From the NCBI RefSeq assembly GCF_003385955.1, contig NZ_QRDW01000001.1:997854-1061853 (forward strand): a DNA stretch of 64,000 nt, in the 5' to 3' direction. The DNA is from Aestuariispira insulae. Lineage in GTDB: Bacteria; Pseudomonadota; Alphaproteobacteria; UBA8366; Aestuariispiraceae. Both the position numbers and the translations under genes were made by a program. The notes beneath the pieces are model-generated. The model did not search any database. It was given only the letters and a program-made list of their open reading frames with translations, and was not told the origin of the DNA. Of this stretch, positions 29,820-38,947 are shown piece after piece (within the stretch, counting starts at the first letter, position 1; every line of letters starts with the position of its first letter).

Positions 29820-30716
29820 ATGCCCCATTTGAGATATCGCCCTCTAATCCTGTTATTAGGCCTATGGTCTGCGATAGTCAGCCTGGCCGGCCAGGGGCTG
29901 GCCGACCTGTCCCGAGAGACATTGGTGGATGTGAACCGCTATCGCAGCGCCCGGATCCTGCCAAACCATCAGGCAGAGCCGCGCCTGGCCCGCGCCGCCC
30001 GCAATGTGGCCCGCTATCTCGCGGAACGGGGGCCCGAATCTTACCATAGCGGCTTGATGGCGCGTGAGGTGTCCGCCGTCAGATATCCGTCGCGTGAAAC
30101 CGCGATGATTGTGGATTTCAACTACCGGAATCAGCGCGAATTTCTCAAAGCCCTGCAAAAAAGCGAGCTGGGCCGCACCTTGATGGGCACAAAAAAGGCC
30201 TATGAGATCGGCATTGCTGTGTTGGATGCCAACAGCGCAAGACTGCCCCGTAACATCCGGTCCATCTGGGTCGTGATTGCCGCCCAGCACGATACCATGG
30301 CAGATGCGGGCTGGCGCGAAGGCATTGTGAAATACGTCAATCTGTTCCGACGGCAACATGGCCTGCCCCCCCTGACGATCAATCCGGTTTTAAACCGGGC
30401 GGCGCAATATCACGCAGACGATATGGCCGTGAAGGATTACTTCGACCATACCTCTCCCTTGGGAACTGGCCCTGGTGAACGGGCAAAATCTTTCAATTAC
30501 CGGTTTTACATGGTCAGCGAAAATCTGGCAGGCGGTGCCCGGGATCCGCGGGAAACCGTTGAACAATGGAAAGCATCAAAAGACGGCCACCGGGAAGCGA
30601 TGCTGGACAAGCGGGTGAGCGAGATCGGGGTCGGCTATCGCTATCTGCCCGATGACCGCGGTCGGGTGCGTCTCAGCCATTACTGGGCCATCACCATGGG
30701 ACAACCTTATCCATAA
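29820..30716 (+). CDS. Secreted CAP-superfamily protein with duplicated domain
   Basis: A 298-residue exported protein with a signal peptide at about residues 1-28. The C-terminal half (about 165-298) is a CAP/SCP domain: VNLFRRQHGLPPL, AAQYHADDMA, YFDHTSPLG, SENLAGG and HYWAITMGQ. The N-terminal half repeats the same order in a worn form: VDVNRYRSARILPN, LARAARNVARYLAE, YEIGIAVLDAN and IWVVIAAQH. So two CAP-like modules appear in tandem, the first lacking the usual histidines. Bacterial CAP proteins are mostly of unknown function; envelope or extracellular roles are likely. Transcribed after the mrp terminator. Confidence 0.8.
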   Translation: MPHLRYRPLILLLGLWSAIVSLAGQGLADLSRETLVDVNRYRSARILPNHQAEPRLARAARNVARYLAERGPESYHSGLMAREVSAVRYPSRETAMIVDFNYRNQREFLKALQKSELGRTLMGTKKAYEIGIAVLDANSARLPRNIRSIWVVIAAQHDTMADAGWREGIVKYVNLFRRQHGLPPLTINPVLNRAAQYHADDMAVKDYFDHTSPLGTGPGERAKSFNYRFYMVSENLAGGARDPRETVEQWKASKDGHREAMLDKRVSEIGVGYRYLPDDRGRVRLSHYWAITMGQPYP

Positions 30717-30817
30717 CCAACCGGACAGGCAATCTGACGACAAACTTGCACTATGCCAGATGGCGGCTTGCAATCTGCCAGGGCAGAATGAAACTGCTGA
30801 TCAGGAAAAACCGGCGT

Positions 30818-31264
30818 TCAGACCGGGGAAATGGGTGAGGACAGAACAAAGATGGTATTGGTGGATTGCACATTGGGATGGTTCCAGAGATGCTCGCAAA
30901 TCTCCTGGATGCGTTCCGGCGTCGCCTGTTCCACCACCAGAATTAAATCTCCGTCGCCGCTGACATTATGGCATTCACGCACTTCCGGGATCTTTTTCAT
31001 CACCGCCACAATCGGCGCATATTTCATCCGCTCTTTCAGCCGGATTTCAATGAAGGCCCCTGTTGGTTTCGGTTTCTCGATGGCCGATTCGGCCAGTTCC
31101 ACACGATATCCCCGGATCATGCCATCCCGCTCCATCCGGTCGATGCGCAGTTGCACAGCCGTCCTCGACAAACCGACCCTGGCCGCCAGTTTGGTTACCG
31201 GCAGCCGGGCATTGGCGGATAGTTCCGCGATGATTTTCCGGTCGGTTCCGTCCAGTCCCGCCAT
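30818..31264 (-). CDS. Lrp/AsnC-family transcriptional regulator
   Basis: A 148-residue DNA-binding protein. The winged helix-turn-helix is at about residues 3-50 (LDGTDRKIIAELSANARLP, then LSRTAVQLRIDRMERDGMI), followed by the RAM ligand-binding domain (EVRECHNVSGDGDLILVVE). Start 31264 has GGGAGG 8 bp upstream; a longer frame to 31306 is unlikely. It is divergent from an aminotransferase gene with a 69-bp shared control region, so it most likely regulates the aminotransferase/aldolase pair in response to an amino acid. Confidence 0.92.
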   Translation of the reverse strand: MAGLDGTDRKIIAELSANARLPVTKLAARVGLSRTAVQLRIDRMERDGMIRGYRVELAESAIEKPKPTGAFIEIRLKERMKYAPIVAVMKKIPEVRECHNVSGDGDLILVVEQATPERIQEICEHLWNHPNVQSTNTIFVLSSPISPV

Positions 31265-31333
31265 GAATTTTGCCTCCCGCTTTTTCAGGATTAGTGAAAT
31301 ATTCAACCACCAGCGTCAATCAGGAATAAAACC

Positions 31334-32494
31334 ATGAATGATCAGGCCATTCGCGCGAAGATTCAGTCCATGCCCGCAAGCCGCATCCGCGAGGTCGCCG
31401 ATGCGGGCATGGGGCTTGATGGCGTGATCCCGCTTTGGTTCGGGGAATCCGACCGCCCGACACCGGCCGTGATCAAACAGGCCGCCGTCGAGGCCCTGGA
31501 CCGGGATGAAACCTTTTATGCCGCCAATGTGGGCCTGACCGGCCTGCGCGAAGCTATTCGGACTTATTCAAATAATCTCTATAGCTGCGCGCTGGATCTG
31601 GACCAGATCGCCGTGACCGGGTCCGGGATGCAGGCGGTCATGCTCTCCATCCAGATGCTGCTGGAACCGGGCGATAATATGGTGACCACTGGCCCGACCT
31701 GGCCAAACATCCCCGGAACGGTCGATATCATGGGTGCCGAGCCGCGCATTGTGCCCCTGGATGAGCATGGCGGGGTCTGGAGCCTGGATCTCGACAAGCT
31801 GATGGCCAGGGTCGATCAACATACACGAGTGATTTTCATCAATTCCCCGGGCAATCCGACCGGCTGGGTCATGCCGCGCGAACAACAGGAAACCCTATTG
31901 GCATTCGCCCGGGAACGCGGAGTCTGGCTCTTGTCCGACGATGTTTATTCCAGGATCACTTATCATGGCCGTCACGCGCCCTCCTTCCTGGAACTGGTTG
32001 AACCCGGTGATCGGTTCATTTCCATCAACAGCTTTTCCAAGGCCTGGCGCATGACCGGCTGGCGGCTGGGATGGGTGGTCGCACCGCCGGAACTATTGAA
32101 CCAATATGCCAAACTGACCGAATTCAACACCTCCTGCCAGCCACCCTTCGTTCAACATGCCGGCATCACCGCCCTAGAAAAAGGCGAAGATGCCCTGGCC
32201 GAGATGATGGCGGAACTGAAAACCAACCGGCAATTGGTCATGGATAGGCTGGGCGGATGCACCCGGCTGCGGATCAGCCCGCCGGATGCCGCCTTTTATG
32301 CCTTCTTTGCCGTTGAAGGCATGTCTGATTCCGTTGCGACCGCCAAGGATATCCTGGCCCAGACAAGGGTCGGGCTTGCGCCCGGGGCCGCCTTTGGTCC
32401 GGAAGGGGAAGGCTATCTCCGGATCTGTTTTGCCAACCGGACCGATCGGATGGCAGAGGCGCTGGACCGTCTTGCCGACTATTTTGACCGTTAG
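31334..32494 (+). CDS. Class I/II PLP-dependent aminotransferase
   Basis: Fold-type I aminotransferase of 386 residues. The PLP Schiff-base lysine is Lys236 in SINSFSKAWRMTGWRLG, and the phosphate/aspartate site is around NSPGNPTGW and LSDDVYSRI. The C-terminal arginine for the substrate carboxylate is in LRICFANRTDRM. The amino donor is not evident. It is followed 13 bp later by an HpcH/HpaI-type aldolase and preceded divergently by an Lrp regulator, which suggests a two-step route: transamination of a hydroxy amino acid, then aldol cleavage of the oxo acid. Confidence 0.92.
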   Translation: MNDQAIRAKIQSMPASRIREVADAGMGLDGVIPLWFGESDRPTPAVIKQAAVEALDRDETFYAANVGLTGLREAIRTYSNNLYSCALDLDQIAVTGSGMQAVMLSIQMLLEPGDNMVTTGPTWPNIPGTVDIMGAEPRIVPLDEHGGVWSLDLDKLMARVDQHTRVIFINSPGNPTGWVMPREQQETLLAFARERGVWLLSDDVYSRITYHGRHAPSFLELVEPGDRFISINSFSKAWRMTGWRLGWVVAPPELLNQYAKLTEFNTSCQPPFVQHAGITALEKGEDALAEMMAELKTNRQLVMDRLGGCTRLRISPPDAAFYAFFAVEGMSDSVATAKDILAQTRVGLAPGAAFGPEGEGYLRICFANRTDRMAEALDRLADYFDR

Positions 32495-32507
32495 GAAAGA
32501 GAAATAC

Positions 32508-33290
32508 ATGAAAGCGAACAAACTGCTTACTCTGTTGAAAAACGGCGGCACCGGCATCGGCCTCTTTGCCGATATCGACAGCAGCATCGTCGCCGAAGGC
32601 CTGGCCGGTCTCGGGTTCGATTTCATCTTTGTCGACCAGCAGCATGGCCTGATCGGGGACAAGGATATGCTGGGCATGATCACCGCCATCAACACCACCG
32701 AATGCACCCCGATCGTGCGGGTATCCTCCAACGAACCGGGTGCCATCATGCGCGCCCTGGATTATGGTGCACTGGGCGTGGTCTGCCCGCTGGTCAATAC
32801 CGGAGAGGAGGCCGCCCGCTTTGTCGAAGCCACCCGCTACCCCCCGGAAGGCGGCCGCAGCTGGGGACCGATGCGGCCAAACATTCATTACGGCAGTGAC
32901 TACACATTGGAAGCCAACAACCAGATCCTGGCCATTGCCCAGATTGAAACCAGAGAAGCCATCGACAATCTGGACGACATCCTGGCGACACCGCATCTGG
33001 ACGGCATCCTGGTCGGCCCCAATGACCTGGGTTTCACCTATGGCAACTGGCCCAAAGCCATGCCCGATGACAAGCAAGTGGTCGAGGCGATGAAGCGAGT
33101 GGCCAAAGCCTGCGCCGAAAAGGGGATATTTGCCGGCATTCATTGCGGCGACACCGCTATGGCACGGGAGATGTTTGACTGGGGCTATCGCTTTGCATCC
33201 GTCTCCACTGATATCGGCTATCTACTGAAGGCCGCATCCGAGACCCTGGAAACTCTTCGTGGCGGTAAAGAAAGCCTGCCTGGATACTGA
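32508..33290 (+). CDS. HpcH/HpaI-family class II aldolase
   Basis: A 260-residue TIM-barrel enzyme of the family that cleaves or forms 4-hydroxy-2-oxo acids with pyruvate as one product. Visible features are the DFIFVDQQHGLIGD strand with a catalytic His, the Arg in VRVSSNEPG, and the metal Glu/Asp in AQIETREA and ILVGPNDLG. The ATG at 32508 follows GGAAAGAG; the frame is open upstream into the aminotransferase gene but that part is only a shadow. Operon partner of the aminotransferase. The true substrate is unknown. Confidence 0.9.
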   Translation: MKANKLLTLLKNGGTGIGLFADIDSSIVAEGLAGLGFDFIFVDQQHGLIGDKDMLGMITAINTTECTPIVRVSSNEPGAIMRALDYGALGVVCPLVNTGEEAARFVEATRYPPEGGRSWGPMRPNIHYGSDYTLEANNQILAIAQIETREAIDNLDDILATPHLDGILVGPNDLGFTYGNWPKAMPDDKQVVEAMKRVAKACAEKGIFAGIHCGDTAMAREMFDWGYRFASVSTDIGYLLKAASETLETLRGGKESLPGY

Positions 33291-33305
33291 CACTCCTCGG
33301 CCTGA

Positions 33306-35234
33306 TTAGCGCGAACCATCCATCGCCGCCAGATCTTTTGCCACCCGGCTCAAGACCTGGCGCCAGGACATGTCATGATCGCGGCCATAGATTTTCAATT
33401 TTGGGAGAAATGGCAGATTCCCGGTGCCAAACTGGCTCCATTCCGGCTGGCGCAACAAGGCCCAGCAAGGGGTTCCCAAAGCACCTGCCATGGCGGCGAC
33501 GGAGGTCCCGACAGTAATCACCAAATCTAGATTGGCCATCAGCGCCAGCACATCTTCAATATCATCGCGCAGATCGAGATCCTGCCAGCGGTGCAACGTG
33601 AAACCGTGCTCTTCTTCCGCCCGTTTGATTTCCGCCTCGCGGTCGCCATGCTGGAGGTTGACCAGCTTGATCCCCTCAAGCCGGAAAATATCCGCCCAGT
33701 CAGACAGGTCCGTCAGCGCCCGATTGCGCTTGGCATTCACCAGACCGCTTCCCCAGGCAATCCCGATATTGAGCCCCTGCCCTAACGCGCCGATACGCGC
33801 GCGCCATTTTTCCGCCAATGCAGGATCAGCGGTCAGATATCCCTGATGTCTGGGGAATGACGCAGGATCTTTGCGCAGGATTCCGCAAAGGGACATGAGC
33901 GGTATCTGCGCTTGTGCCTGTTCTTCATCGAAATCGCCGCATGCAACAATTTCCGCCCAGGGATAGGCCCGTTCAAAAACCCGCTGAAGACGCCGGTCAC
34001 ATTCAATCACCACCCGTTTCGCCAGGGATCTCCCCCGCACCTCTTCATACATGGAAGCGGCGATCAATTCATCTCCGATGCCCTGTTCCGGCCAGATATG
34101 CAGACATTCCCCCGGCATGGCCTGCCCCTGCCAGCGCGGGGCCGGGTGAGTCTGGCACCGGTTCGGACTGCGCTCACCGCATTCAAACCCCGCCTCATAT
34201 AGCGGCCAGGCCTGTTCCAGATCGCCCACGATCAGTCGCTGCATGGCCAATTGAAACGTATGACGGGGGTTTTGGGGGTGTATTTCTATGGCCTTGCGAT
34301 AGCTTTGCTCGGCGTCTTCCAGACGGTTGGTTACCTTCAGCAAGTTCGCCAGATTGCCATGGGCATCCGCATTGCCGGGGTCCAGGTTCAGAGCCTTGCG
34401 AAAGGCGCATTCCGCATCGCCAAACTGTTCCAGCGCAGATTGCGCATTCCCCAGGTTGTTCCAGGCTTCTGCCAGGTTGGGGGCCTGTTTGACAGCACGG
34501 GCGGCCGCATCCGCCGCCTGTTCCATCCGGTTGGTTTCATAGTAGATCGACGCCAGATTGGCCAGCGCGCCCGGATTTTCCGGAAGTGCCTCCAGGACAC
34601 CCAATTGCGCCGCTTCGGCATCGTCCAGCCGCTTTAGTTTCTTGAGCGCGACCCCGTAGCTGATCAGTAGCTCCGGATGACCGGGTTCATGCGCCAACCC
34701 CTGCTCAAAGACCGGCAGGGACTGGTCAAATTGTCCCGCATTCATCAGGGTCACGGCAAGGTTATAGATCGCCTGCATATAGCCGGCCTGGATATCAACC
34801 GCCCGGCCAAAGGCCTTGATCGCCTCCTCCACCCGGCCGCAGGCGGACAGAAAAGTCCCGTAGTTATTCCAGGCTTCCGCATGATCCGGGGCAAATTTCA
34901 CCGCCTTGGCATAGGCGCTTTCCGCCGCTTTTCGATTGCCGACCTTTTCTTCGACCACCGCCAGGCTGGACCAGAAGATCCCTTCTTTCGGTGCCAGTTT
35001 GATCGCCCGTTTGATAAATTTCCGGGCGTTATCCGGCTGACCGGCCTGGAAATAAAGATTTCCGCGCAGATGCCACCCATCCCGGCTTTTTGGAAAAGCC
35101 TCCACCACGCGCTTGTAGATCTGCTCGGCTTCTGCCAGTCGACCGGCCTGATGCAGATGAGCCGCCTGTTGAAGCCAGGCCCCTTCCTGTGCCGGTGAAA
35201 CCGCTGCAGCGCCCGTGGAATGTTTCCGGCTCAT
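33306..35234 (-). CDS. TPR protein with C-terminal glycosyltransferase-like domain
   Basis: A 642-residue protein. Roughly residues 15-335 are about nine tetratricopeptide repeats (for example [20 protein letters not shown] and [20 protein letters not shown]). The last about 270 residues resemble GT9/GT41-like glycosyltransferases: [33 protein letters not shown] and [19 protein letters not shown]. No signal peptide, so cytoplasmic. Such proteins are common in Rhodospirillales, and protein O-glycosylation or polysaccharide roles are proposed for relatives. It overlaps msrB by 4 bp (35231-35234), an operon-type junction. Confidence 0.8.
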   Translation of the reverse strand: MSRKHSTGAAAVSPAQEGAWLQQAAHLHQAGRLAEAEQIYKRVVEAFPKSRDGWHLRGNLYFQAGQPDNARKFIKRAIKLAPKEGIFWSSLAVVEEKVGNRKAAESAYAKAVKFAPDHAEAWNNYGTFLSACGRVEEAIKAFGRAVDIQAGYMQAIYNLAVTLMNAGQFDQSLPVFEQGLAHEPGHPELLISYGVALKKLKRLDDAEAAQLGVLEALPENPGALANLASIYYETNRMEQAADAAARAVKQAPNLAEAWNNLGNAQSALEQFGDAECAFRKALNLDPGNADAHGNLANLLKVTNRLEDAEQSYRKAIEIHPQNPRHTFQLAMQRLIVGDLEQAWPLYEAGFECGERSPNRCQTHPAPRWQGQAMPGECLHIWPEQGIGDELIAASMYEEVRGRSLAKRVVIECDRRLQRVFERAYPWAEIVACGDFDEEQAQAQIPLMSLCGILRKDPASFPRHQGYLTADPALAEKWRARIGALGQGLNIGIAWGSGLVNAKRNRALTDLSDWADIFRLEGIKLVNLQHGDREAEIKRAEEEHGFTLHRWQDLDLRDDIEDVLALMANLDLVITVGTSVAAMAGALGTPCWALLRQPEWSQFGTGNLPFLPKLKIYGRDHDMSWRQVLSRVAKDLAAMDGSR

Positions 35235-35629
35235 GTATCCTGGTCGTGCTTAATGGAAAGCGAATTGATACAATAACGCTGGCCCGTTGGAGCCGGCCCA
35301 TCGGGAAAGACATGTCCCAGATGACAGCCGCATTTATGACAGGTGACCTCGACCCGGCGCATGCCGAAACTGAGATCCTCATGCTCGTCAACGACCCCGT
35401 CCTTCAATGGCGCATTGAAACTGGGCCAACCGCAGCCTGCGTCAAATTTGGTCTCCGCATCAAACAGCGGCTCGCCACACCCGGTGCAATGATACTGGCC
35501 CGGTTCCCAGTGATCCCAATAGGCCCCGGTGAAGGCCCGCTCCGTGCCTTTTTCCCGGCAGACATGATATTCATCCGCCGTCATCTGCTCGCGCCATTGC
35601 GCATCGGTTTTTGTAACCTTGTCAGACAT
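35231..35629 (-). CDS. msrB: Peptide-methionine (R)-S-oxide reductase
   Basis: Repairs oxidised methionine. The protein has 132 residues. Zinc-binding CxxC pairs are in HCTGCGEPL and CHKCGCHLG; the catalytic Cys is in [10 protein letters not shown] near the C-terminus. [11 protein letters not shown] is the family signature. Start 35629 has a long AGGAGGAGG upstream and overlaps the ChaC gene by 8 bp. Repair of methionine oxidation fits the neighbouring thiol and quinone genes. Confidence 0.95.
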   Translation of the reverse strand: MSDKVTKTDAQWREQMTADEYHVCREKGTERAFTGAYWDHWEPGQYHCTGCGEPLFDAETKFDAGCGWPSFNAPLKDGVVDEHEDLSFGMRRVEVTCHKCGCHLGHVFPDGPAPTGQRYCINSLSIKHDQDT

Positions 35630-36320
35630 GGGCGGTTCCTCCTCCTGACTTTTTCTGCAAATTTTCCACTCGTTCCCATAAACGATGCATGGGGCCGTCA
35701 GCAATGCCCAGCTGATCAAGCGCGATCACAGTTTGTTCAAGATAGTCGGAACATTTGCCAAGCGGCCCTTCCGCGGTCGCGATCAGCCGGGCGGTTTCCG
35801 CCTCACCAAGCCCGCGCACATAGCGTTCATAATCCCGGTTCATCAAGAAGGTCAGCGCGGTAAGCGGCCCCTTATCGGATGCCAGCGTAACCCAGGCCGG
35901 TCGATAGGCACCAGTCACCATTTCCCGGGACCAAACCACATCCAGTTCTTCTTCAACATTTTCAGGATCAACCTTCAAGGCCAGTCCCAGGCAGGATCCG
36001 CCATGTTCCAGCCCTAGCAACAGTCCCGGGTAATCCATGGTGCCGCGTCCGATCACCGCCTTAAGGCAGAAAGCGCGATGATAACCGAACAGTTTGGCCC
36101 GGCAGCTGTCCACATGATGAAAGGCTGGGTTCCACATCAAGGAACCATAGGCAAAAACCCAGATATCCCGGACATGGTCCGGTTTGCGGGCCAGGGTTGC
36201 CTCCCGACTGGCCACCCGCTCTTCCACGGAGAGGCGCTTGACCAGGCCAAGCCGCTCTCCCTCTTCAGCGATTTTCTGTACGAAGCCGTTTTTGATACTG
36301 TCTCGATTGAGGACCGACAT
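35622..36320 (-). CDS. ChaC-type gamma-glutamylcyclotransferase
   Basis: A 232-residue enzyme that degrades glutathione to 5-oxoproline and Cys-Gly. The diagnostic loop is [14 protein letters not shown] at about residues 50-63, and the later [16 protein letters not shown] stretch matches the family. Cytoplasmic. Overlaps msrB by 8 bp. Its company (methionine sulfoxide reductase, glutathionyl-hydroquinone reductase) suggests a glutathione-linked stress role. Confidence 0.9.
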   Translation of the reverse strand: MSVLNRDSIKNGFVQKIAEEGERLGLVKRLSVEERVASREATLARKPDHVRDIWVFAYGSLMWNPAFHHVDSCRAKLFGYHRAFCLKAVIGRGTMDYPGLLLGLEHGGSCLGLALKVDPENVEEELDVVWSREMVTGAYRPAWVTLASDKGPLTALTFLMNRDYERYVRGLGEAETARLIATAEGPLGKCSDYLEQTVIALDQLGIADGPMHRLWERVENLQKKSGGGTAHV

Positions 36321-36373
36321 CTTTCACCGGGTGGTTTGTTACCCGTTCACTATCCCAACGGAGAAAGCGCCGG

Positions 36374-37153
36374 TCAATCAAAGATAAACCCCTTCATCGA
36401 GAGGATGCGGTAGGCATAGCTCTCCGAAAAGGACCGCCCCGGACCGCCGGACGTGCCCGCTGCCACAAGAAGCGGCAGGATATGTTCCACCGTTGGATGA
36501 TTGCGCCGATAGTCCGGGGCATAGTCCAGATGCATCAGGCAATCCCAGCTGGCCGCTTCAACCTTTTCTGTCACCCAGTCTTCGAAACGTTGAACATAAT
36601 CAAGCGGCGGCCCATCCCTGTCGTGCTGATAGTGCCTGAAATCCGCCAGATTATGGGTCAATGCACCGGACGCCAGAATCAAAGTTCCCTGTTGGCGCAA
36701 AGGTGCCAGGATCCGCCCTAGGGTGAAATGATGGTCCAGGCCAAGCGCCGGCTGGACCGAAAGCTGGGCCACCGGAATATCCGCGTCGGGAAACATCTGC
36801 ATCAAGGGCACCCAGGCGCCGTGATCCACCCCCCGGTCCTGGTCAACAGCAACATCCAAACCACCACCGTCGATCAGGTCCCGGACCCTTCCGGCCAGGT
36901 CGGGTGCCCCTGGTGCTGGATAGTCCATTTCATACATGGCAGCAGGAAAGCCGTAAAAATCGTGAATGGTCTCCGGCTTTTCCGTGATTGAGACCGTCGG
37001 CCTTTCCGCTTCCCAATGGGCAGAGATGACCAAGATGCCTTCGGGTTTGGGAAAACCGCCGGCAACCGCCCGCCAGTTTTCACCAACAATACCAGGGTCC
37101 AATGCCAATGTGGGCGCGCCATGGGATACAAACAGCGATGGTATCCGTTTCAT
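36374..37153 (-). CDS. DODA-type extradiol aromatic ring-opening dioxygenase (YgiD-like)
   Basis: A 259-residue class III extradiol dioxygenase-fold protein. The metal-binding histidines expected for the family appear in FVSHGAPTLAL (about residue 10), VISAHWEAERPTVS (about 46) and DRGVDHGAWVPLMQMF. Relatives open the ring of catechol-type compounds such as DOPA. It begins 6 bp downstream of the glutathionyl-hydroquinone reductase gene on the same strand, so the pair may act together on quinones and catechols. Real substrate unknown. Confidence 0.88.
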   Translation of the reverse strand: MKRIPSLFVSHGAPTLALDPGIVGENWRAVAGGFPKPEGILVISAHWEAERPTVSITEKPETIHDFYGFPAAMYEMDYPAPGAPDLAGRVRDLIDGGGLDVAVDQDRGVDHGAWVPLMQMFPDADIPVAQLSVQPALGLDHHFTLGRILAPLRQQGTLILASGALTHNLADFRHYQHDRDGPPLDYVQRFEDWVTEKVEAASWDCLMHLDYAPDYRRNHPTVEHILPLLVAAGTSGGPGRSFSESYAYRILSMKGFIFD

Positions 37154-37159
37154 GTTTCG

Positions 37160-38131
37160 TTACCTCCGACCATGCGGTGCCCAGAGATCGATTTCCGGGC
37201 CGACCGGCACGATGCCGGTTGGATTGATGCCCCCATGGCTTTCATAATAATGGCGCTTGATATGCTCCATATTCACTGTCCCGGCCACACCCGGCACCTG
37301 ATACAGCTCACGCAGATACCCCATCAGGTTAGGATAATCCGCAATCCGGCGGATATTGCATTTGAAATGGCCCACATAAACCGGATCGAAGCGGATCAAT
37401 GTGGTAAACAGCCGCCAATCGGCCTCCGTGATCCGATCCCCTGCCAGATAGCGGTTGGTCTCCAGATGTTTTTCCAGCCGGTCCAACTCGGCAAAAAGAT
37501 CGGTAACCGCCGTTTCATAGGCCTCTTGCGTGGTGGCAAAGCCCGCCTTATAGACCCCATTATTCACATGGTCATAAATGGGCTGATTGATCGCATCGAT
37601 TTCCTCACGCAAATCAAGAGGATAGAAATCCCCTTCCCGGGCGCCCACCTGGTCAAATGCCTGATTGAACATACGGATAATCTCAGCAGACTCATTGGAA
37701 ACGATGGTGTTTCGTTCCTTGTCCCAGAGCACCGGCACCGTGACCCGGCCGGAATAATGGGAATCGGCGGCCGTATAGATTTCATGCATCCGGGTCATGC
37801 CGTTAACGTGGTCGGGTATGACATCCTCACCCGCAGCAAAATGCCAGCCTTCCGGTCCCATATGCCAGTGGACCACCGAGATATCGATCATTTCCTCCAA
37901 CCCTTTGAGCACCCGGAAAATCAGGGTCCGGTGCGCCCAGGGACAGGCATAGGAAACATAAAGGTGATAGCGGCCCGGCTCCGCCTTGAAACCCGCGTCA
38001 CCACTGGGGCCTGCCGCCCCGTCCGCCGTTACCCAGTTTCGGAAATGGGACTGTTTCCGGACAAATTTTCCTCCGGTTTTGGCCGTGTCATACCATTCAT
38101 CGACCCATTTGCCGTCAACCAATTTGCCCAT
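37160..38131 (-). CDS. yqjG: Glutathionyl-hydroquinone reductase (Xi-class GST)
   Basis: A 323-residue glutathione transferase-like enzyme that removes glutathione from glutathionyl-hydroquinones. The active-site Cys is in YACPWAHRTLIF, the CPWA motif of this class. The C-terminal helical domain has the family Tyr-rich region and ends with GINPTGIVPVGPEID. I place the start at 38131, where the protein begins MGKLVDGKWVDEW and a GGGAAGGA stands upstream; the frame is open to 38206 but would run into the azoreductase gene start region. Sits between the dioxygenase and azoreductase genes. Confidence 0.92.
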   Translation of the reverse strand: MGKLVDGKWVDEWYDTAKTGGKFVRKQSHFRNWVTADGAAGPSGDAGFKAEPGRYHLYVSYACPWAHRTLIFRVLKGLEEMIDISVVHWHMGPEGWHFAAGEDVIPDHVNGMTRMHEIYTAADSHYSGRVTVPVLWDKERNTIVSNESAEIIRMFNQAFDQVGAREGDFYPLDLREEIDAINQPIYDHVNNGVYKAGFATTQEAYETAVTDLFAELDRLEKHLETNRYLAGDRITEADWRLFTTLIRFDPVYVGHFKCNIRRIADYPNLMGYLRELYQVPGVAGTVNMEHIKRHYYESHGGINPTGIVPVGPEIDLWAPHGRR

Positions 38132-38174
38132 GTCCCAATTCCTTCCCAAATACTCGTTCACTATGGATGATAAC

Positions 38175-38801
38175 TTATGCCGCCAGGTCGGATACCGCTG
38201 TTTCAATGGCCGTGCTGGCAGATTGGATCGCCTGTTCGCGCACCTCGTCCCCCATATTCAGGCCCTGGCTGTGGATGAAGGTCACATCAGTCAGACCGAT
38301 GAAGCCCAGAACCGTGCGGATATAGGGGGCCTGGATATCCATCGGTGCCGCCGGCGCGCCTTCCGCGTAATTGCCGCCGCGCGCGGTGATCACAAAAACC
38401 TTCTTATTCTTCAACAGGCCTTCCGGGCCGTTTTCCGTATAGCGGAAGGTTTCCCCCACACGGGCCACATGGTCGAACCAGGTTTTCAGCGAAGAGGGGC
38501 TGCCAAAGTTATGCATCGGCGCGCCGATCACGATCACATCAGCCTCACGCAACTCCGCAATCAAAGTCTCCGACAGGGCAATCGCCAATTTCTGTTCGGC
38601 AGAGCGCTGTTCCGGCATCGTATAGAAGCTGCCGATGGTCGCCTGATCCAGATGCGGCGGCGGGTTTTGTCCGATATCGCGATGAACCACCTTCGGGTCG
38701 TCAATTTTCGATGTCCAGGCCTCCACGAATTCCGCTGTCAGGCCACGGGTGACGGATTGTTCCGGGTTCGGGCTGCTATTCACAATTAAAAGATTTCTCA
38801 T
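38175..38801 (-). CDS. azoR: FMN-dependent NADH-azoreductase
   Basis: A 208-residue flavodoxin-fold quinone/azo reductase. The FMN-binding loop is in IVNSSPNPEQSVTRGLT at the N-terminus; APMHNFGSPSSLKTWFDHV and FVITARGGNYAEG are classic family stretches. Start 38801 has GGAG 6 bp upstream. It is divergent from a LysR regulator, which is the usual arrangement for quinone-inducible reductases. Two-electron quinone reduction is the likely physiological role. Confidence 0.95.
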   Translation of the reverse strand: MRNLLIVNSSPNPEQSVTRGLTAEFVEAWTSKIDDPKVVHRDIGQNPPPHLDQATIGSFYTMPEQRSAEQKLAIALSETLIAELREADVIVIGAPMHNFGSPSSLKTWFDHVARVGETFRYTENGPEGLLKNKKVFVITARGGNYAEGAPAAPMDIQAPYIRTVLGFIGLTDVTFIHSQGLNMGDEVREQAIQSASTAIETAVSDLAA

Positions 38802-38896
38802 GTCAGTCTCCTTAAGCGCTACAGGCCAGAGCCTGGTTTTGAATTCTTGCGTTACGGAGAAGATATATTGTAGACGATTGATGCATAAACCCATAT

Positions 38897-38919
38897 ATTG
38901 GAAATTGATTGTTTCCAAT
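38897..38919. promoter_or_regulatory. Candidate LysR-type operator between azoR and the lysR gene
   Basis: ATTGGAAA and TTTCCAAT form perfect 8-bp arms around 7 bases in the 146-bp intergenic region. A dyad with a T...A core in this place fits autoregulation and azoR control by the adjacent LysR protein. Confidence 0.6.
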
Positions 38920-38947
38920 TTTAAACCAATAGAGAAGCACCCTTCCC

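Noticed and set aside
37016-38170. 384-codon frame antisense to the hydroquinone reductase gene
   Set aside because: The minus-strand protein has the CPWA active site and normal length; the plus-strand frame has no features.
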